Source: JBKQHQ01 sp052148715
GTDB taxonomy: Bacteria > Pseudomonadota > Alphaproteobacteria > Rhizobiales > Xanthobacteraceae
Assembly (NCBI GenBank): GCA_052148715.1
Contig: JBKQHQ010000135.1
Span: 1-36,289 of the forward strand
Length of the DNA: 36,289 nt
Direction: 5' to 3'
In this document: in pieces, positions 23,596 through 31,485 of the stretch
Layout: the number at the start of each line of letters is the position of its first letter
Position numbering within the stretch: position 1 is the first letter of the stretch
Position numbers and translations under genes: made by a program
Notes under the pieces: model-generated
What the model was told of the DNA's origin: nothing
Database searches by the model: none
What the model saw: only the letters and a program-made list of their open reading frames with translations

Positions 23596-26223
23596 TCACT
23601 TGACGCCGTATGTTGCGAACTCCTCGGCGATGTCGGCTTTGATCGCCTTGGCCGCGGTCATGTCGGCCTCGGCGCCGACGGCGTCTCCTTGCTTTTGCTT
23701 CGTGACACCGCGGCCGTAAAGGGAGCCCGCGAGCTTGGGGTCGAACGCCAGCGCCGCGCTGTAATCGGCGATGGCGCTGTCGAGATCGCCGAGCTTGAGA
23801 TGGACGAGCGCACGGCTATCCAAGGTATTGGCGGCATTGGGCTTGAGCTTGAGCGACTCGCTGCAGTCGGCCATGGCTTGCTGCAATTGCCCGGCGAGGG
23901 CTCGTGCCCAACAGCGCGAGTTCCAGGCTTCAGCGTTCTTTGGCGCGAGCCTCGATTGCTCATCAAAGTCGTCGATAGCACGCTCGAGATCGTGTTTGTG
24001 GTAATAAGCGTCGCCGCGGTTGCTGAAGGCTTGGGCATATTTGGGCGCGAGCCTGATCGCGTCGCTGAAGTCCGCGATCGCCTGATCGAGGCCGCCCTTG
24101 TTCCGATACGCCAGGCCGCGGTTGTTGAAGGTGTAGGCGTTCTTGGGATCGAGCCTCAACGCCTCGTTGAAATCCGCGATTGCGCGGTCGTAGTCCTGCC
24201 TGTAGCCATGGGCTAACCCGCGGCCGTTGAAAGCGAAGGCAAACTTGGGGTCGAGCCTGATGGTCTCGTCGTAGTCAGCAATCGCGCGATCATACTCGCG
24301 CTTGGCGGAGTAGGCATTGGCGCGGTTGTTGAAGGCGTAGGCATTCGTGGGATCGAGTCTGATCGCCTCGTCATAGTCGGCAATCGCGCGATTGAAATCG
24401 CCGCCGGCGAAATACGCGAAGCCACGGGTGTTGAAGGACGCGGAATTGGGATCGAGCCTGATCGCCTCGCTGTAATCCGTCATGGCGCGGTCGAGGTCGC
24501 CTTTGGCCTGCCAGGCGGCGCCTCGCTTTCCGTGCAGCACCCTGAGCGTGCCCCCGGCAAACTCCTTCGACGCAATGGCCCGGTCGCACGCCTCGATGGC
24601 GGTATCACCCGACGCGTATTGGCAGATCTTTAAGTCGTCCGGCGAGGCGTCCTCGCAGATCACCTTGACCGTGAACTCCTTGGTGCGCGCGATCACGTCG
24701 GCGTTCGACACCGTCTCATTGCCGTCGCTGCGCAGGCGGGAAACGCCATGCGAGTCAAGGAAGCGCGCGGCGGCCGCACTCGTCACCGCGCCGGTGTCGT
24801 CGGGATGGCCGTGCTCGGTCGACACCCCGAGGGCCGCGACTCCGACAACCCGACCCTTGCCATCGACGACGGCCGAACCGCTCGCCCCGGCGAGGATCGG
24901 CGCCGAAGCCCGCAGCTTGTTCGCGCCGAGCGCGATCAGGCTCACGACCTTACCAACCGTGACTTGCGGTCGCCCCAGCGGAAAGCCAAAGATAATCACA
25001 TCCTCGCCTTCCTCGATCGAATCGCGCCAGGTCGCCACCCGGCCCGGCTTCACGTCGGTCGCCAGCAGCGCGAGGTCGTCCGCCGGATCCTGCGCCACGA
25101 TGCGCGCTACGCTCGCCCGCTCACCGGAGCGGATCTTGACCTGTCCGCAAGCGCGCACGACATGGGCATTGGTCAAGACCTGACCCTCGGGGGCGATGAA
25201 AAAGCCGGTGCCGCTGCCGTCGAAGTCGAGGGTTTCCGCGGCAATCTTGGGGTCAAGCCGCATCGCCTCGCGACGGTCCGCGGCCGCTCGCTCGAGATCG
25301 CCCTTCGCGCGGTACGCTTTGCTGCGGTTGTTGAAGGCGCCAGCAGACTTGGGATCAAGCCTGATCGCCTCGTCGAAATCCGCGATTGCCCGGTCCTGAT
25401 CGAACTTCTGGAGATACGCGCTGCCCCGGTTTTGGAAGGCGCGCGCGTTCTTGGGATCGAGCTTGATCGCCTCACCGAACTCAGCAATCGCCCGGTCGTA
25501 TTGTTTCTTCAGATAGTACACGAAAGCGCGGCCACTGACGGCGACCGCAAGCTTGGGATCGAGCCTGATCGCTTCGTCGTAGTCCGTCAGCGCCTGCTCG
25601 AGTTCGCCCTTTTCGCGAAGCGCGTTGCCGCGATTGTTGAATGCGGCCGCAAAGTTCGGATTGAGCCGGAGCGCTGCGGTGTAGTCGATAATCGCGTGGT
25701 CGTGGTCCTTCTTGTCGGCATAGGCGATGCCGCGGCTGTTGAAGGCGGCAGCATATTTGGGGTCGAGCCGAATCGCCTCGTCGTAGTCGGCGATGGCTTG
25801 GTCGCGATCACCCTTGGCGCGATGCGCGTTGCCGCGGTTGAGAAATGCAGTGGCAAAGTTGGCGTTGAGCCGGATCGCGTCCGTGTAGTCCGCGATCGCG
25901 CGGTCGTAGTCTTTCTTATCGGAATGGGCGAGGCCACGGTTGACAAAGGCGATGGCATAGTTGGGATCGAACCGGATCGCCTCGTCGTAATCAGCGATGG
26001 CGCGATCCACGTCACCCTTGGCGCGATGCGCGTTGCCGCGCTTGTTGAAAGCGGCGGCGATCTCGGCAGTGCAGCCGCTGATCGCGAGGTCGGGGGAGAA
26101 GGCACCGCCCCTGTTCTCACAGCGCGTCGCGCTCTGTGATTGCTGGGCCGGAGCGGGTGCCGCGAGCAGCAGCGCGCCGATGGCGAGGCTCGCGGTCGTG
26201 ACACGCGTGATCGGACTGCCCAT
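23596..26223 (-). CDS. Exported TPR / trypsin-like serine protease / TPR protein
   Basis: An 875-residue protein. A signal peptide (about 1-27) is followed by eight TPRs (about 54-324), a serine-protease domain of the HtrA/S1C-like type (about 330-490), and nine more TPRs (about 568-870). The triad is His354 (TNAHVV), Asp383 (DPADDLALL) and Ser448 (GASGSAVVD); the oxyanion segment is GASGS instead of the usual GNSGGP. No PDZ domain is visible. I use the ATG at 26221-26223, which follows GGGGACAGCT and directly begins the signal peptide; an ATG at 26293 overlapping the HlyU-like stop would add 24 residues in front. It converges on the serpin gene, with 58 bases between. Confidence 0.9.
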   Translation of the reverse strand: MGSPITRVTTASLAIGALLLAAPAPAQQSQSATRCENRGGAFSPDLAISGCTAEIAAAFNKRGNAHRAKGDVDRAIADYDEAIRFDPNYAIAFVNRGLAHSDKKDYDRAIADYTDAIRLNANFATAFLNRGNAHRAKGDRDQAIADYDEAIRLDPKYAAAFNSRGIAYADKKDHDHAIIDYTAALRLNPNFAAAFNNRGNALREKGELEQALTDYDEAIRLDPKLAVAVSGRAFVYYLKKQYDRAIAEFGEAIKLDPKNARAFQNRGSAYLQKFDQDRAIADFDEAIRLDPKSAGAFNNRSKAYRAKGDLERAAADRREAMRLDPKIAAETLDFDGSGTGFFIAPEGQVLTNAHVVRACGQVKIRSGERASVARIVAQDPADDLALLATDVKPGRVATWRDSIEEGEDVIIFGFPLGRPQVTVGKVVSLIALGANKLRASAPILAGASGSAVVDGKGRVVGVAALGVSTEHGHPDDTGAVTSAAAARFLDSHGVSRLRSDGNETVSNADVIARTKEFTVKVICEDASPDDLKICQYASGDTAIEACDRAIASKEFAGGTLRVLHGKRGAAWQAKGDLDRAMTDYSEAIRLDPNSASFNTRGFAYFAGGDFNRAIADYDEAIRLDPTNAYAFNNRANAYSAKREYDRAIADYDETIRLDPKFAFAFNGRGLAHGYRQDYDRAIADFNEALRLDPKNAYTFNNRGLAYRNKGGLDQAIADFSDAIRLAPKYAQAFSNRGDAYYHKHDLERAIDDFDEQSRLAPKNAEAWNSRCWARALAGQLQQAMADCSESLKLKPNAANTLDSRALVHLKLGDLDSAIADYSAALAFDPKLAGSLYGRGVTKQKQGDAVGAEADMTAAKAIKADIAEEFATYGVK
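24030..26060 (-). repeat. 102-base coding repeats (TPR arrays flanking the protease domain)
   Basis: Two blocks, about 24030-24530 and 25255-26060, repeat with a period of 102 bases (plus-strand motifs GGATCGAGCCTGATCGCCTCGT and GCGATCGCGCGGTCGTAGTC). They encode the TPR arrays on either side of the protease domain. Confidence 0.8.
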
Positions 26224-26291
26224 AGCTGTCCCCAGCGGATGCATCTTCCGGAGCAGTGGACGTCCGCTTTCCGGAGAAAGTGCGACCGAAT

Positions 26292-26594
26292 TCATGACTT
26301 GAAGATACGATCGCCTTCCAGGTCGATGATTTGTTGAGCCTTGGCGATCGTGAACGCAATGGCGCCGTCCCGGCTTGGATGCATATCGGCGCGTACGAAG
26401 CGGTGCTCCCGCACCCTTTCCGGGCCATCCTTCTCGATGATGCCGGCGGTCTGGTAATGGCCGTCCGTGCGATAGGGGATCGGCCTTATGCGATAGCCCT
26501 TGTAATCGACCGCGGCGGCGGGGGGGTCGGCCGATTCACCGGTTCCCGTCGCGCTCGCCAGACGGTCCCAGATGGCTTTGAGCTTCGAAAGCAT
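26292..26594 (-). CDS. HlyU-family protein
   Basis: A 100-residue protein with the HlyU-family layout: a short basic start (MLSKLKAIWDRL), a Ser/Ala/Pro linker, then VDYKGYRIRPIPYRTDGHYQTAG, EKDG and RADMHPSRDGAIAFTIAKAQQIIDLEGDRIF. The founding member, Vibrio HlyU, is a winged-helix regulator, but this alphaproteobacterial subfamily is not well characterised. The ATG is at 26592-26594 with a weak ribosome site. Its TGA overlaps an in-frame ATG of the TPR-protease gene (ATGA), so the two may be co-transcribed. Confidence 0.83.
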   Translation of the reverse strand: MLSKLKAIWDRLASATGTGESADPPAAAVDYKGYRIRPIPYRTDGHYQTAGIIEKDGPERVREHRFVRADMHPSRDGAIAFTIAKAQQIIDLEGDRIFKS

Positions 26595-26850
26595 CGGTCA
26601 GCATCCAGTGTTAGGGCGCGTGTAACGCGGCTGCTCGCACATCTTATCGAGAATCATGCGCAGGTCGATGCCAACACGCTACTCAGGCATGGCCCAGTCT
26701 CGCCCACCAATACTGTTGCAATTCTAGCACGACGCGCGAGCCAACGCGGCCACAGACGCGGGAACGTCGAATGCTACCGGGCCGCGAATAAGAATCAGGC
26801 GTATAAACATGCAGGGAATGGTGGGCGGTTTGCCGCCTAGATGGGGACAA

Positions 26851-27036
26851 ATGCTTATGATCGGCGTGAGAGAGAATTCAGACCCACCGGTCAGCGCGCT
26901 CGACCGGATCGTCGCTGCTTCTGTGTTCCGGGCGATGCGTCAGACGGATGCCAATCTCGCGCTGTACGAGCGACAGTACGGGTCATCGGATCGGCCGCGC
27001 TACCGGGTGGAGCGTATGCCAAAGGAAAAGCAGTAG
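26851..27036 (+). CDS. Possible small hypothetical protein
   Basis: A 61-residue reading frame starting at the ATG 26851 (or 26857), with GGGG four bases before it. The product is charged, with a helical stretch SALDRIVAASVFRAMRQTDANLALYERQYG, and no signal or membrane segment. The codon composition is consistent with coding, and a terminator-like hairpin follows at 27054. I cannot assign a family. Confidence 0.4.
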   Translation: MLMIGVRENSDPPVSALDRIVAASVFRAMRQTDANLALYERQYGSSDRPRYRVERMPKEKQ

Positions 27037-27053
27037 ACCTCGGTGATCGGCGG

Positions 27054-27116
27054 GCTTGCGCCTTTATGGGCGCAAGCAGGGGTTGCGGGCTCGGCCCGGA
27101 GCACGGTTTTTTTCAG
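27054..27116 (+). terminator. Hairpins and T-run, candidate terminator
   Basis: GCTTGCGCC (27054-27062) pairs perfectly with GGCGCAAGC (27069-27077) around TTTATG. A weaker GC-rich dyad (GCTC...GAGC near 27089-27102) is followed by seven T residues at 27107-27113. Together they resemble a terminator for the plus-strand small gene. The T-run is separated from the strong hairpin by about 30 bases. Confidence 0.4.
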
Positions 27117-27153
27117 AATTTTCCGATGATCTGTCGGGGCGGCGCAGCGACCG

Positions 27154-27585
27154 CTACGCCGACCTGCCGCCGGGCTTTGAATCGGAGAGGAGACCCATTT
27201 CCTTGAGCACTTCGTTTGCGGCCTTGAACGCATCGAGCCCAGCCGGAATGCCGCAATAAATCGTCGCGTGCAAAAGCGCCTCCTTTATCTCGTCGACGCT
27301 TACGCCATTGTTCAGCGCCCCGCGGACGTGGAGCTTGATCTCGGGGGCGCGGTTGAGCGCGGTCAGCATGGCGAGGTTCATGAGGCTGCGGGTCTTGCGA
27401 TCGAGCCCCGGCCGCGTCCAGGCGTAACCCCAGCACCATTCGGTCGTAATATGTTGAAACGTCATCATGAATTCGTTCGCCGAATTCATCGAGTTGTCGA
27501 CATAAGCCGAACCTAAAACCTCACGGCGTAGAGCCAGACCGCGATTGAACAGTTCCCCCATCGTTTCATCTTTTGTGTCGCTCAT
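27154..27585 (-). CDS. Carboxymuconolactone decarboxylase family protein (PcaC-like)
   Basis: A 143-residue protein starting at the ATG 27583-27585, eight bases after AAGGAG. It has the all-helical CMD fold: RRRVLG-like start (ALRREVLGSAYVDNSM), CWGYAWTRPGLDRKTRSLMNLAMLTALNR, ELKLHVRGALNNGVS-like block and EIKEALLHATIYCGIPAGLDAFK. This resembles 4-carboxymuconolactone decarboxylase of the protocatechuate branch of the beta-ketoadipate pathway. No other pca gene is nearby, so a related decarboxylase or an AhpD-like role is possible. It lies downstream of two cytochrome c genes on the same strand after a 213-base gap. Confidence 0.87.
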   Translation of the reverse strand: MSDTKDETMGELFNRGLALRREVLGSAYVDNSMNSANEFMMTFQHITTEWCWGYAWTRPGLDRKTRSLMNLAMLTALNRAPEIKLHVRGALNNGVSVDEIKEALLHATIYCGIPAGLDAFKAANEVLKEMGLLSDSKPGGRSA

Positions 27586-27798
27586 TGCACACTCCTTTAG
27601 TGTCGCAGGCGGTTCGCCCGTTGGTTGATTTTGCCAGGAGATACCAAGGGACGAGGTGAAGAGCGGCCCTGTAACGAGACCAGCCCTCCTGCCGTGATAC
27701 TCGACAAGCTCAGGATGTTCTAGCCACCAGGCAGGCCGGCCGAGACGTACCACCGATTGGACGCAATAGCGTGCCGCACAGCGGAGCGCCGGCCGCAC

Positions 27799-28110
27799 CT
27801 ATTTCGCCAACGTGCGCATATAGGCGGCGATATCGTCAGCCTCGCGCCGTGTTGGCGAGAAGTTCATCTTCGGATGCGGCCCCATCAGAGCGAAAGCGAG
27901 GGCGTCGCCACCAAAGCCGAGCTTTCTGGCGATCGTATCGAAAGGCGGCGCCTCGGCCACTTCGTTGCGTTGATTGGGCGCCACGACGTGGCAGCCGGCG
28001 CAGCGTTGCTGCGCCAGCTGCCGGCCGCGATCGGCATCGGCGGCGAGCGCCTGAGCCATCACCAAATTTGCCGTAAGCGCCGTCGCAACAAGCACAGAGC
28101 CCTTGTTCAT
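27799..28110 (-). CDS. Small monohaem cytochrome c
   Basis: A 103-residue exported protein with a signal peptide (about 1-23), a CAGCH haem site in RQLAQQRCAGCHVV, the C-terminal axial Met region (GPHPKMNF) and the class I ending DDIAAYMRTLAK. It is a periplasmic electron carrier. It is 37 bases downstream of a second cytochrome c gene on the same strand, so the pair is probably one operon. The donor or acceptor enzyme is not in the window. Confidence 0.9.
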   Translation of the reverse strand: MNKGSVLVATALTANLVMAQALAADADRGRQLAQQRCAGCHVVAPNQRNEVAEAPPFDTIARKLGFGGDALAFALMGPHPKMNFSPTRREADDIAAYMRTLAK

Positions 28111-28147
28111 TTGCTGCTCACTTTCCCGGAATTTGCCACGCGCTCGA

Positions 28148-28459
28148 CTATTTGCTCTTCAGGCTCAAGATGTACGCCACGACGGCGTCGATCTGCGCCT
28201 GCGTCAGCTGAACGTTGGGCATTCTTTTATGGCTTGTTCGGAGAAAGACCTTGAGCGACAGGGCGGTTGTCGACGGGAGGTTAGCGACTTCCGGAAAGCT
28301 GGGTGCAAGTCCGCCGGTGCTCGCCACGTTGATCTTGTGGCAAGCACTGCACCACTGCTCGGCAATGCGTTGACCGGCTGCGATATCCCCGCCGACTTCT
28401 TGCGCAAAAACTTGGGTAGACATTGCCACCACGGGCACTAATAGCATTGCCGCTCGCAT
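28148..28459 (-). CDS. Small monohaem cytochrome c
   Basis: A 103-residue exported protein with a signal peptide (about 1-19), CSACH haem-binding motif in EQWCSACHKI, an axial Met in HKRMPNVQLT and the class I C-terminal helix QIDAVVAYILSLKSK. It is a second periplasmic cytochrome upstream of the other one in the same direction. No dehydrogenase gene lies next to it in the window. Confidence 0.9.
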   Translation of the reverse strand: MRAAMLLVPVVAMSTQVFAQEVGGDIAAGQRIAEQWCSACHKINVASTGGLAPSFPEVANLPSTTALSLKVFLRTSHKRMPNVQLTQAQIDAVVAYILSLKSK

Positions 28460-28766
28460 TGGTCTTGCTTCCTGGGTTCGGCGCGATGCGGGGCTTCACA
28501 TCCGTGCCTGTGGTTGATGCAGCCGAAGCGAAGGTGGTCGGCGGCTGGCTGACAACGCTCGCAACAAGATCGTCATAGCACTGCGACGGCCTCAGGGCGA
28601 CGTACCAGGCTGCGGCGGCAACGCGCCGGCTAGAGTCCATCGCAACAATGGTAATCCACGGCGTGAATCCCGATCCAGAGGTGTGGGTAACTGGCTGGGA
28701 GGGACTGGATCATTCGATTATATTCGATCCGGACCACAGACGAAGGCCGGTCATTGGAGATCTATT
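28460..28766. other. Gene-free divergent region between cytochrome and membrane-protein genes
   Basis: These 307 bases hold the upstream regions of the minus-strand cytochrome gene and the plus-strand membrane-protein gene. A minus-strand open frame to about 28640 runs into the cytochrome gene in another phase and is not convincing. I saw no clear dyad or promoter. Confidence 0.4.
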
Positions 28767-31241
28767 GTGAGCCACACCATGCGCAAAGGCCCTTTTCTCT
28801 TGGGCGTTTTTCTAATCACCTTTTCCTTGCTGGTATTTCAGATTGCGCAGACCCGCATTTTGTCGGTGATTGCCTGGTATTACTTGGCCTTCTTTGCAAT
28901 CAGTGTCGCGATGCTCGGCATGACCGTGGGCGCCGTCTGGGTCTATCTGCGCCGCGAGCGTTTCCAGTCGGCACCGCTGCCGGTCAACTTATCCAACTTC
29001 GCGCTCGCAACCGCACTGGCCATGCCGGCGTCACTGATGGTGCAGTTTTGCCTGATCACCACGATTTCGCTTTCGCTCACGACAGTGATCTCATGGAGCC
29101 TGCTGCTGACCGCCATGGCCGTGCCCTATGTATTCTCGGGCGTCGTAGTGAGTTTGGCGCTTACGCGCAGTCCGTTCCCGACCGGGCAGGTCTACGGCGT
29201 CGACCTCCTCGGTGCGGCACTGGGGTGCGTAGCGGTGCTTGTGATTCTGAATTTTTTGGACGGCCCCACAACCGTCGTCGTGTGCGGGGCCGTCTCGGGG
29301 CTATCCGCGCTTGCTTTTGCCGCGAGCGCCGACGGCGAAGACCGGAAACTCTTGCAATCACGGCCTTGGTGGCAACGGCCGGCGCCGGTGGCGACGGCGC
29401 TGCTGGCGCTCGCCTTCGTCAATTCGCTGGCGCCGATCGGTATCCGCCCGATCCTTGTCAAAGACGTTTTCGAGAAGTCGGGCCTGAACCTGTACGAAAA
29501 GTGGAATTCCTATTCCCGCGTCCGTGCATATCGACCGGAAATACGGTTCCCGCCCCTGTGGGGCACCTCCCCCAAGCTGCCGCCGGACACGCGCGTTCCC
29601 GCCGCCCTATTGAATATCGATGGCGAGGCGGGGACCGCCATGTTTCACTACGACGGTACGCGCGAGTCCATTTCCTTCCTCCAATACGATTTGGTCAATC
29701 TGGCTTATCGCCTTCCCGGCATCCGCAAGGCCGCCGTCATCGGGGTCGGCGGCGGCCGCGATCTTCTTTCTGCGCATCTGTTCGGGGTGTCCGACCTCAC
29801 GGGTGTGGAGCTCAATCCCATTTTCATCACTCTCGACATGCAAGATCCCTTTTACAAAGAGTTTTCCAATCTGGTGGCTGTGGCGAATCTGAAGCTGCAC
29901 GTGGACGATGCTCGCAGCTGGTTCGCGAGCACCAAGGAGAAGTTCGACCTCGTGCAGATGAGCATGATCGACACCTGGGCCGCGACCGGCGCGGGTGCTT
30001 TCAGCCTGAGCGAAAACGGCCTCTACACGCTGGAGGGCTGGCGCGCCTTCCTCAAGGCGATCAACGACGACGGCGTATTCACGGTGAGTCGTTGGTACAA
30101 TCCCGGCGACGCCAACGAGACCGGCCGCATGATCGCTCTGGCAACGAGCGCCTTGCTGGATGCCGGCGTTAAGGATGTCCGTCCGCATCTGTTCGTAGCG
30201 CGCGCCACTAACATCGCTACCCTCGTGCTTTCCAGGGCGCCATTCCCTGGCGAAAAATTGCGCGTGCTGGAAGACACGGCGCGAGACCTCGGCTTTGGCG
30301 TACTGCTGGCGCCGGACCAGCCGCCAGAATCCAAGTTACTGCAGGCGATCACCGAGAGTGGGGATCTCACGGCATTGAATCGCGCTGTCGAGGCCGCCTA
30401 CCTCGATCTCACCGTATCGACCGACAACCGGAAGTTCTTTTTCAACCAGCTGCGCTTCTCCAACATCCCTGACGTCGTGCGACGTCAGCTTAACCACACC
30501 CTGGAGGGCGGCGTTATCAAGGGCAATCTGGTCGCATCCGTCGTGCTGATTCTGATCTTGTTCATCTCGATCATTGCGGTGATAGCAACGATCTTGGTAC
30601 CCTTGAGGGGCGCGGCGCGCGATTGTCCACGGCCGTTGGTCGTCGTCGGCAGCCTGTTCTTTTCGCTGATCGGCATGGGCTTCATGCTGGCCGAAATCGC
30701 TCTGTTGCAGCGCTTTAGCGTTTATCTGGGTCACCCGATTTATTCCCTGGGCGTCTCCTTGTTCAGCCTTATTCTGGCCTCCGGACTCGGAAGTCTGACA
30801 TCGGATTGGCTCAAGCTGGATGCCCGCGGCAAGTTGCTGGTGTGGGGCATCATCGTCGTGGTCTATCTGCTGGCCATGGAGCGGTTTCTGCCTACGCTAC
30901 TGCAGTCCACGACGGACCAGGAACGTCTGGTGCGCATCGGGATTTCGCTGATGGCAATCATGCCGTTGGGCTTCTTGCTCGGCTTCGCCTTTCCTACGGG
31001 AATGCGGCTGGTCGAGGCCGTGGATCGGCAGCCCACGCCGTGGTTCTGGGGCATCAACGGTGCAACCGGCGTTCTGTCATCGGTGCTCGGCGTAATGTTC
31101 AGCATGTCGCTCGGCATCAACGTGACCCTGCTGATCTCTGCGGCCTGCTATCTCTTGCTGATCCCGACGAGCTTCGCACTGTTAGGCATGGGACGACAAA
31201 GGCATACCAAGTATTTTAGCGAAGCCGCAAAAGCCCACTGA
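28767..31241 (+). CDS. Large membrane protein with central spermidine-synthase-like domain
   Basis: An 824-residue protein with about seven transmembrane helices (about 5-235), a Rossmann-type methyltransferase/spermidine-synthase-like domain (about 300-520; AdoMet-type loop VIGVGGGRDLLSAH, acidic GVELNP, then DDARSW) and about seven more helices (about 590-815). Such fused proteins are common in environmental bacteria and are often annotated as spermidine synthase, but whether they make polyamines is unproven. I chose the GTG at 28767 because GGAGA ends six bases before it; the ATG at 28779 has no suitable site. Both termini are membrane-embedded, so the catalytic domain lies between two bundles. 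Confidence 0.82.
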   Translation: MSHTMRKGPFLLGVFLITFSLLVFQIAQTRILSVIAWYYLAFFAISVAMLGMTVGAVWVYLRRERFQSAPLPVNLSNFALATALAMPASLMVQFCLITTISLSLTTVISWSLLLTAMAVPYVFSGVVVSLALTRSPFPTGQVYGVDLLGAALGCVAVLVILNFLDGPTTVVVCGAVSGLSALAFAASADGEDRKLLQSRPWWQRPAPVATALLALAFVNSLAPIGIRPILVKDVFEKSGLNLYEKWNSYSRVRAYRPEIRFPPLWGTSPKLPPDTRVPAALLNIDGEAGTAMFHYDGTRESISFLQYDLVNLAYRLPGIRKAAVIGVGGGRDLLSAHLFGVSDLTGVELNPIFITLDMQDPFYKEFSNLVAVANLKLHVDDARSWFASTKEKFDLVQMSMIDTWAATGAGAFSLSENGLYTLEGWRAFLKAINDDGVFTVSRWYNPGDANETGRMIALATSALLDAGVKDVRPHLFVARATNIATLVLSRAPFPGEKLRVLEDTARDLGFGVLLAPDQPPESKLLQAITESGDLTALNRAVEAAYLDLTVSTDNRKFFFNQLRFSNIPDVVRRQLNHTLEGGVIKGNLVASVVLILILFISIIAVIATILVPLRGAARDCPRPLVVVGSLFFSLIGMGFMLAEIALLQRFSVYLGHPIYSLGVSLFSLILASGLGSLTSDWLKLDARGKLLVWGIIVVVYLLAMERFLPTLLQSTTDQERLVRIGISLMAIMPLGFLLGFAFPTGMRLVEAVDRQPTPWFWGINGATGVLSSVLGVMFSMSLGINVTLLISAACYLLLIPTSFALLGMGRQRHTKYFSEAAKAH

Positions 31242-31315
31242 TTCGATTCTGCCCGGCGCAGCTGGCAGCGCGCATCCCAGCGTCGACGTGTTGTCTTTGA
31301 TTTCAAGGGAGTTGT

Positions 31316-31393
31316 TGGTCGGAGCGCCGAGATTTGAACTCGGGACCCCTAGTCCCCCAGACTAGTGCGCTAACCGGGCTGCGCTACGCTCCG
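31316..31393 (-). tRNA. tRNA-Pro (anticodon GGG)
   Basis: On the minus strand the acceptor stem CGGAGCG (31393-31387) pairs with CGCTCCG, and an encoded CCA follows the discriminator A. The anticodon arm is CTAGT-CTGGGGG-ACTAG, with GGG in the loop, and the T arm carries GTTCAAATC. The folding is complete by eye. Confidence 0.93.
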
Positions 31394-31485
31394 CCACCGT
31401 GGCGGTGAAGATCTACTCTCCACGCCATGACGGCGCAAGGGCGGGCCCGGCGATCTTGGCGGCATGGCCCAGGTGCGGCGCGCAA

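Noticed and set aside
24748..26139. Plus-strand open frame of 463 codons opposite the TPR-protease
   Set aside because: Its repeats are the reverse of the TPR units; the minus-strand gene has a full triad and signal peptide.
28281..28640. Minus-strand open frame overlapping the cytochrome gene
   Set aside because: Most of it lies in another phase over a clear cytochrome c gene, and the remainder is low-complexity.
31316..31393. tRNA-Pro as an integration site for a genomic island
   Set aside because: No integrase gene and no repeated tRNA 3' end could be seen in the window.
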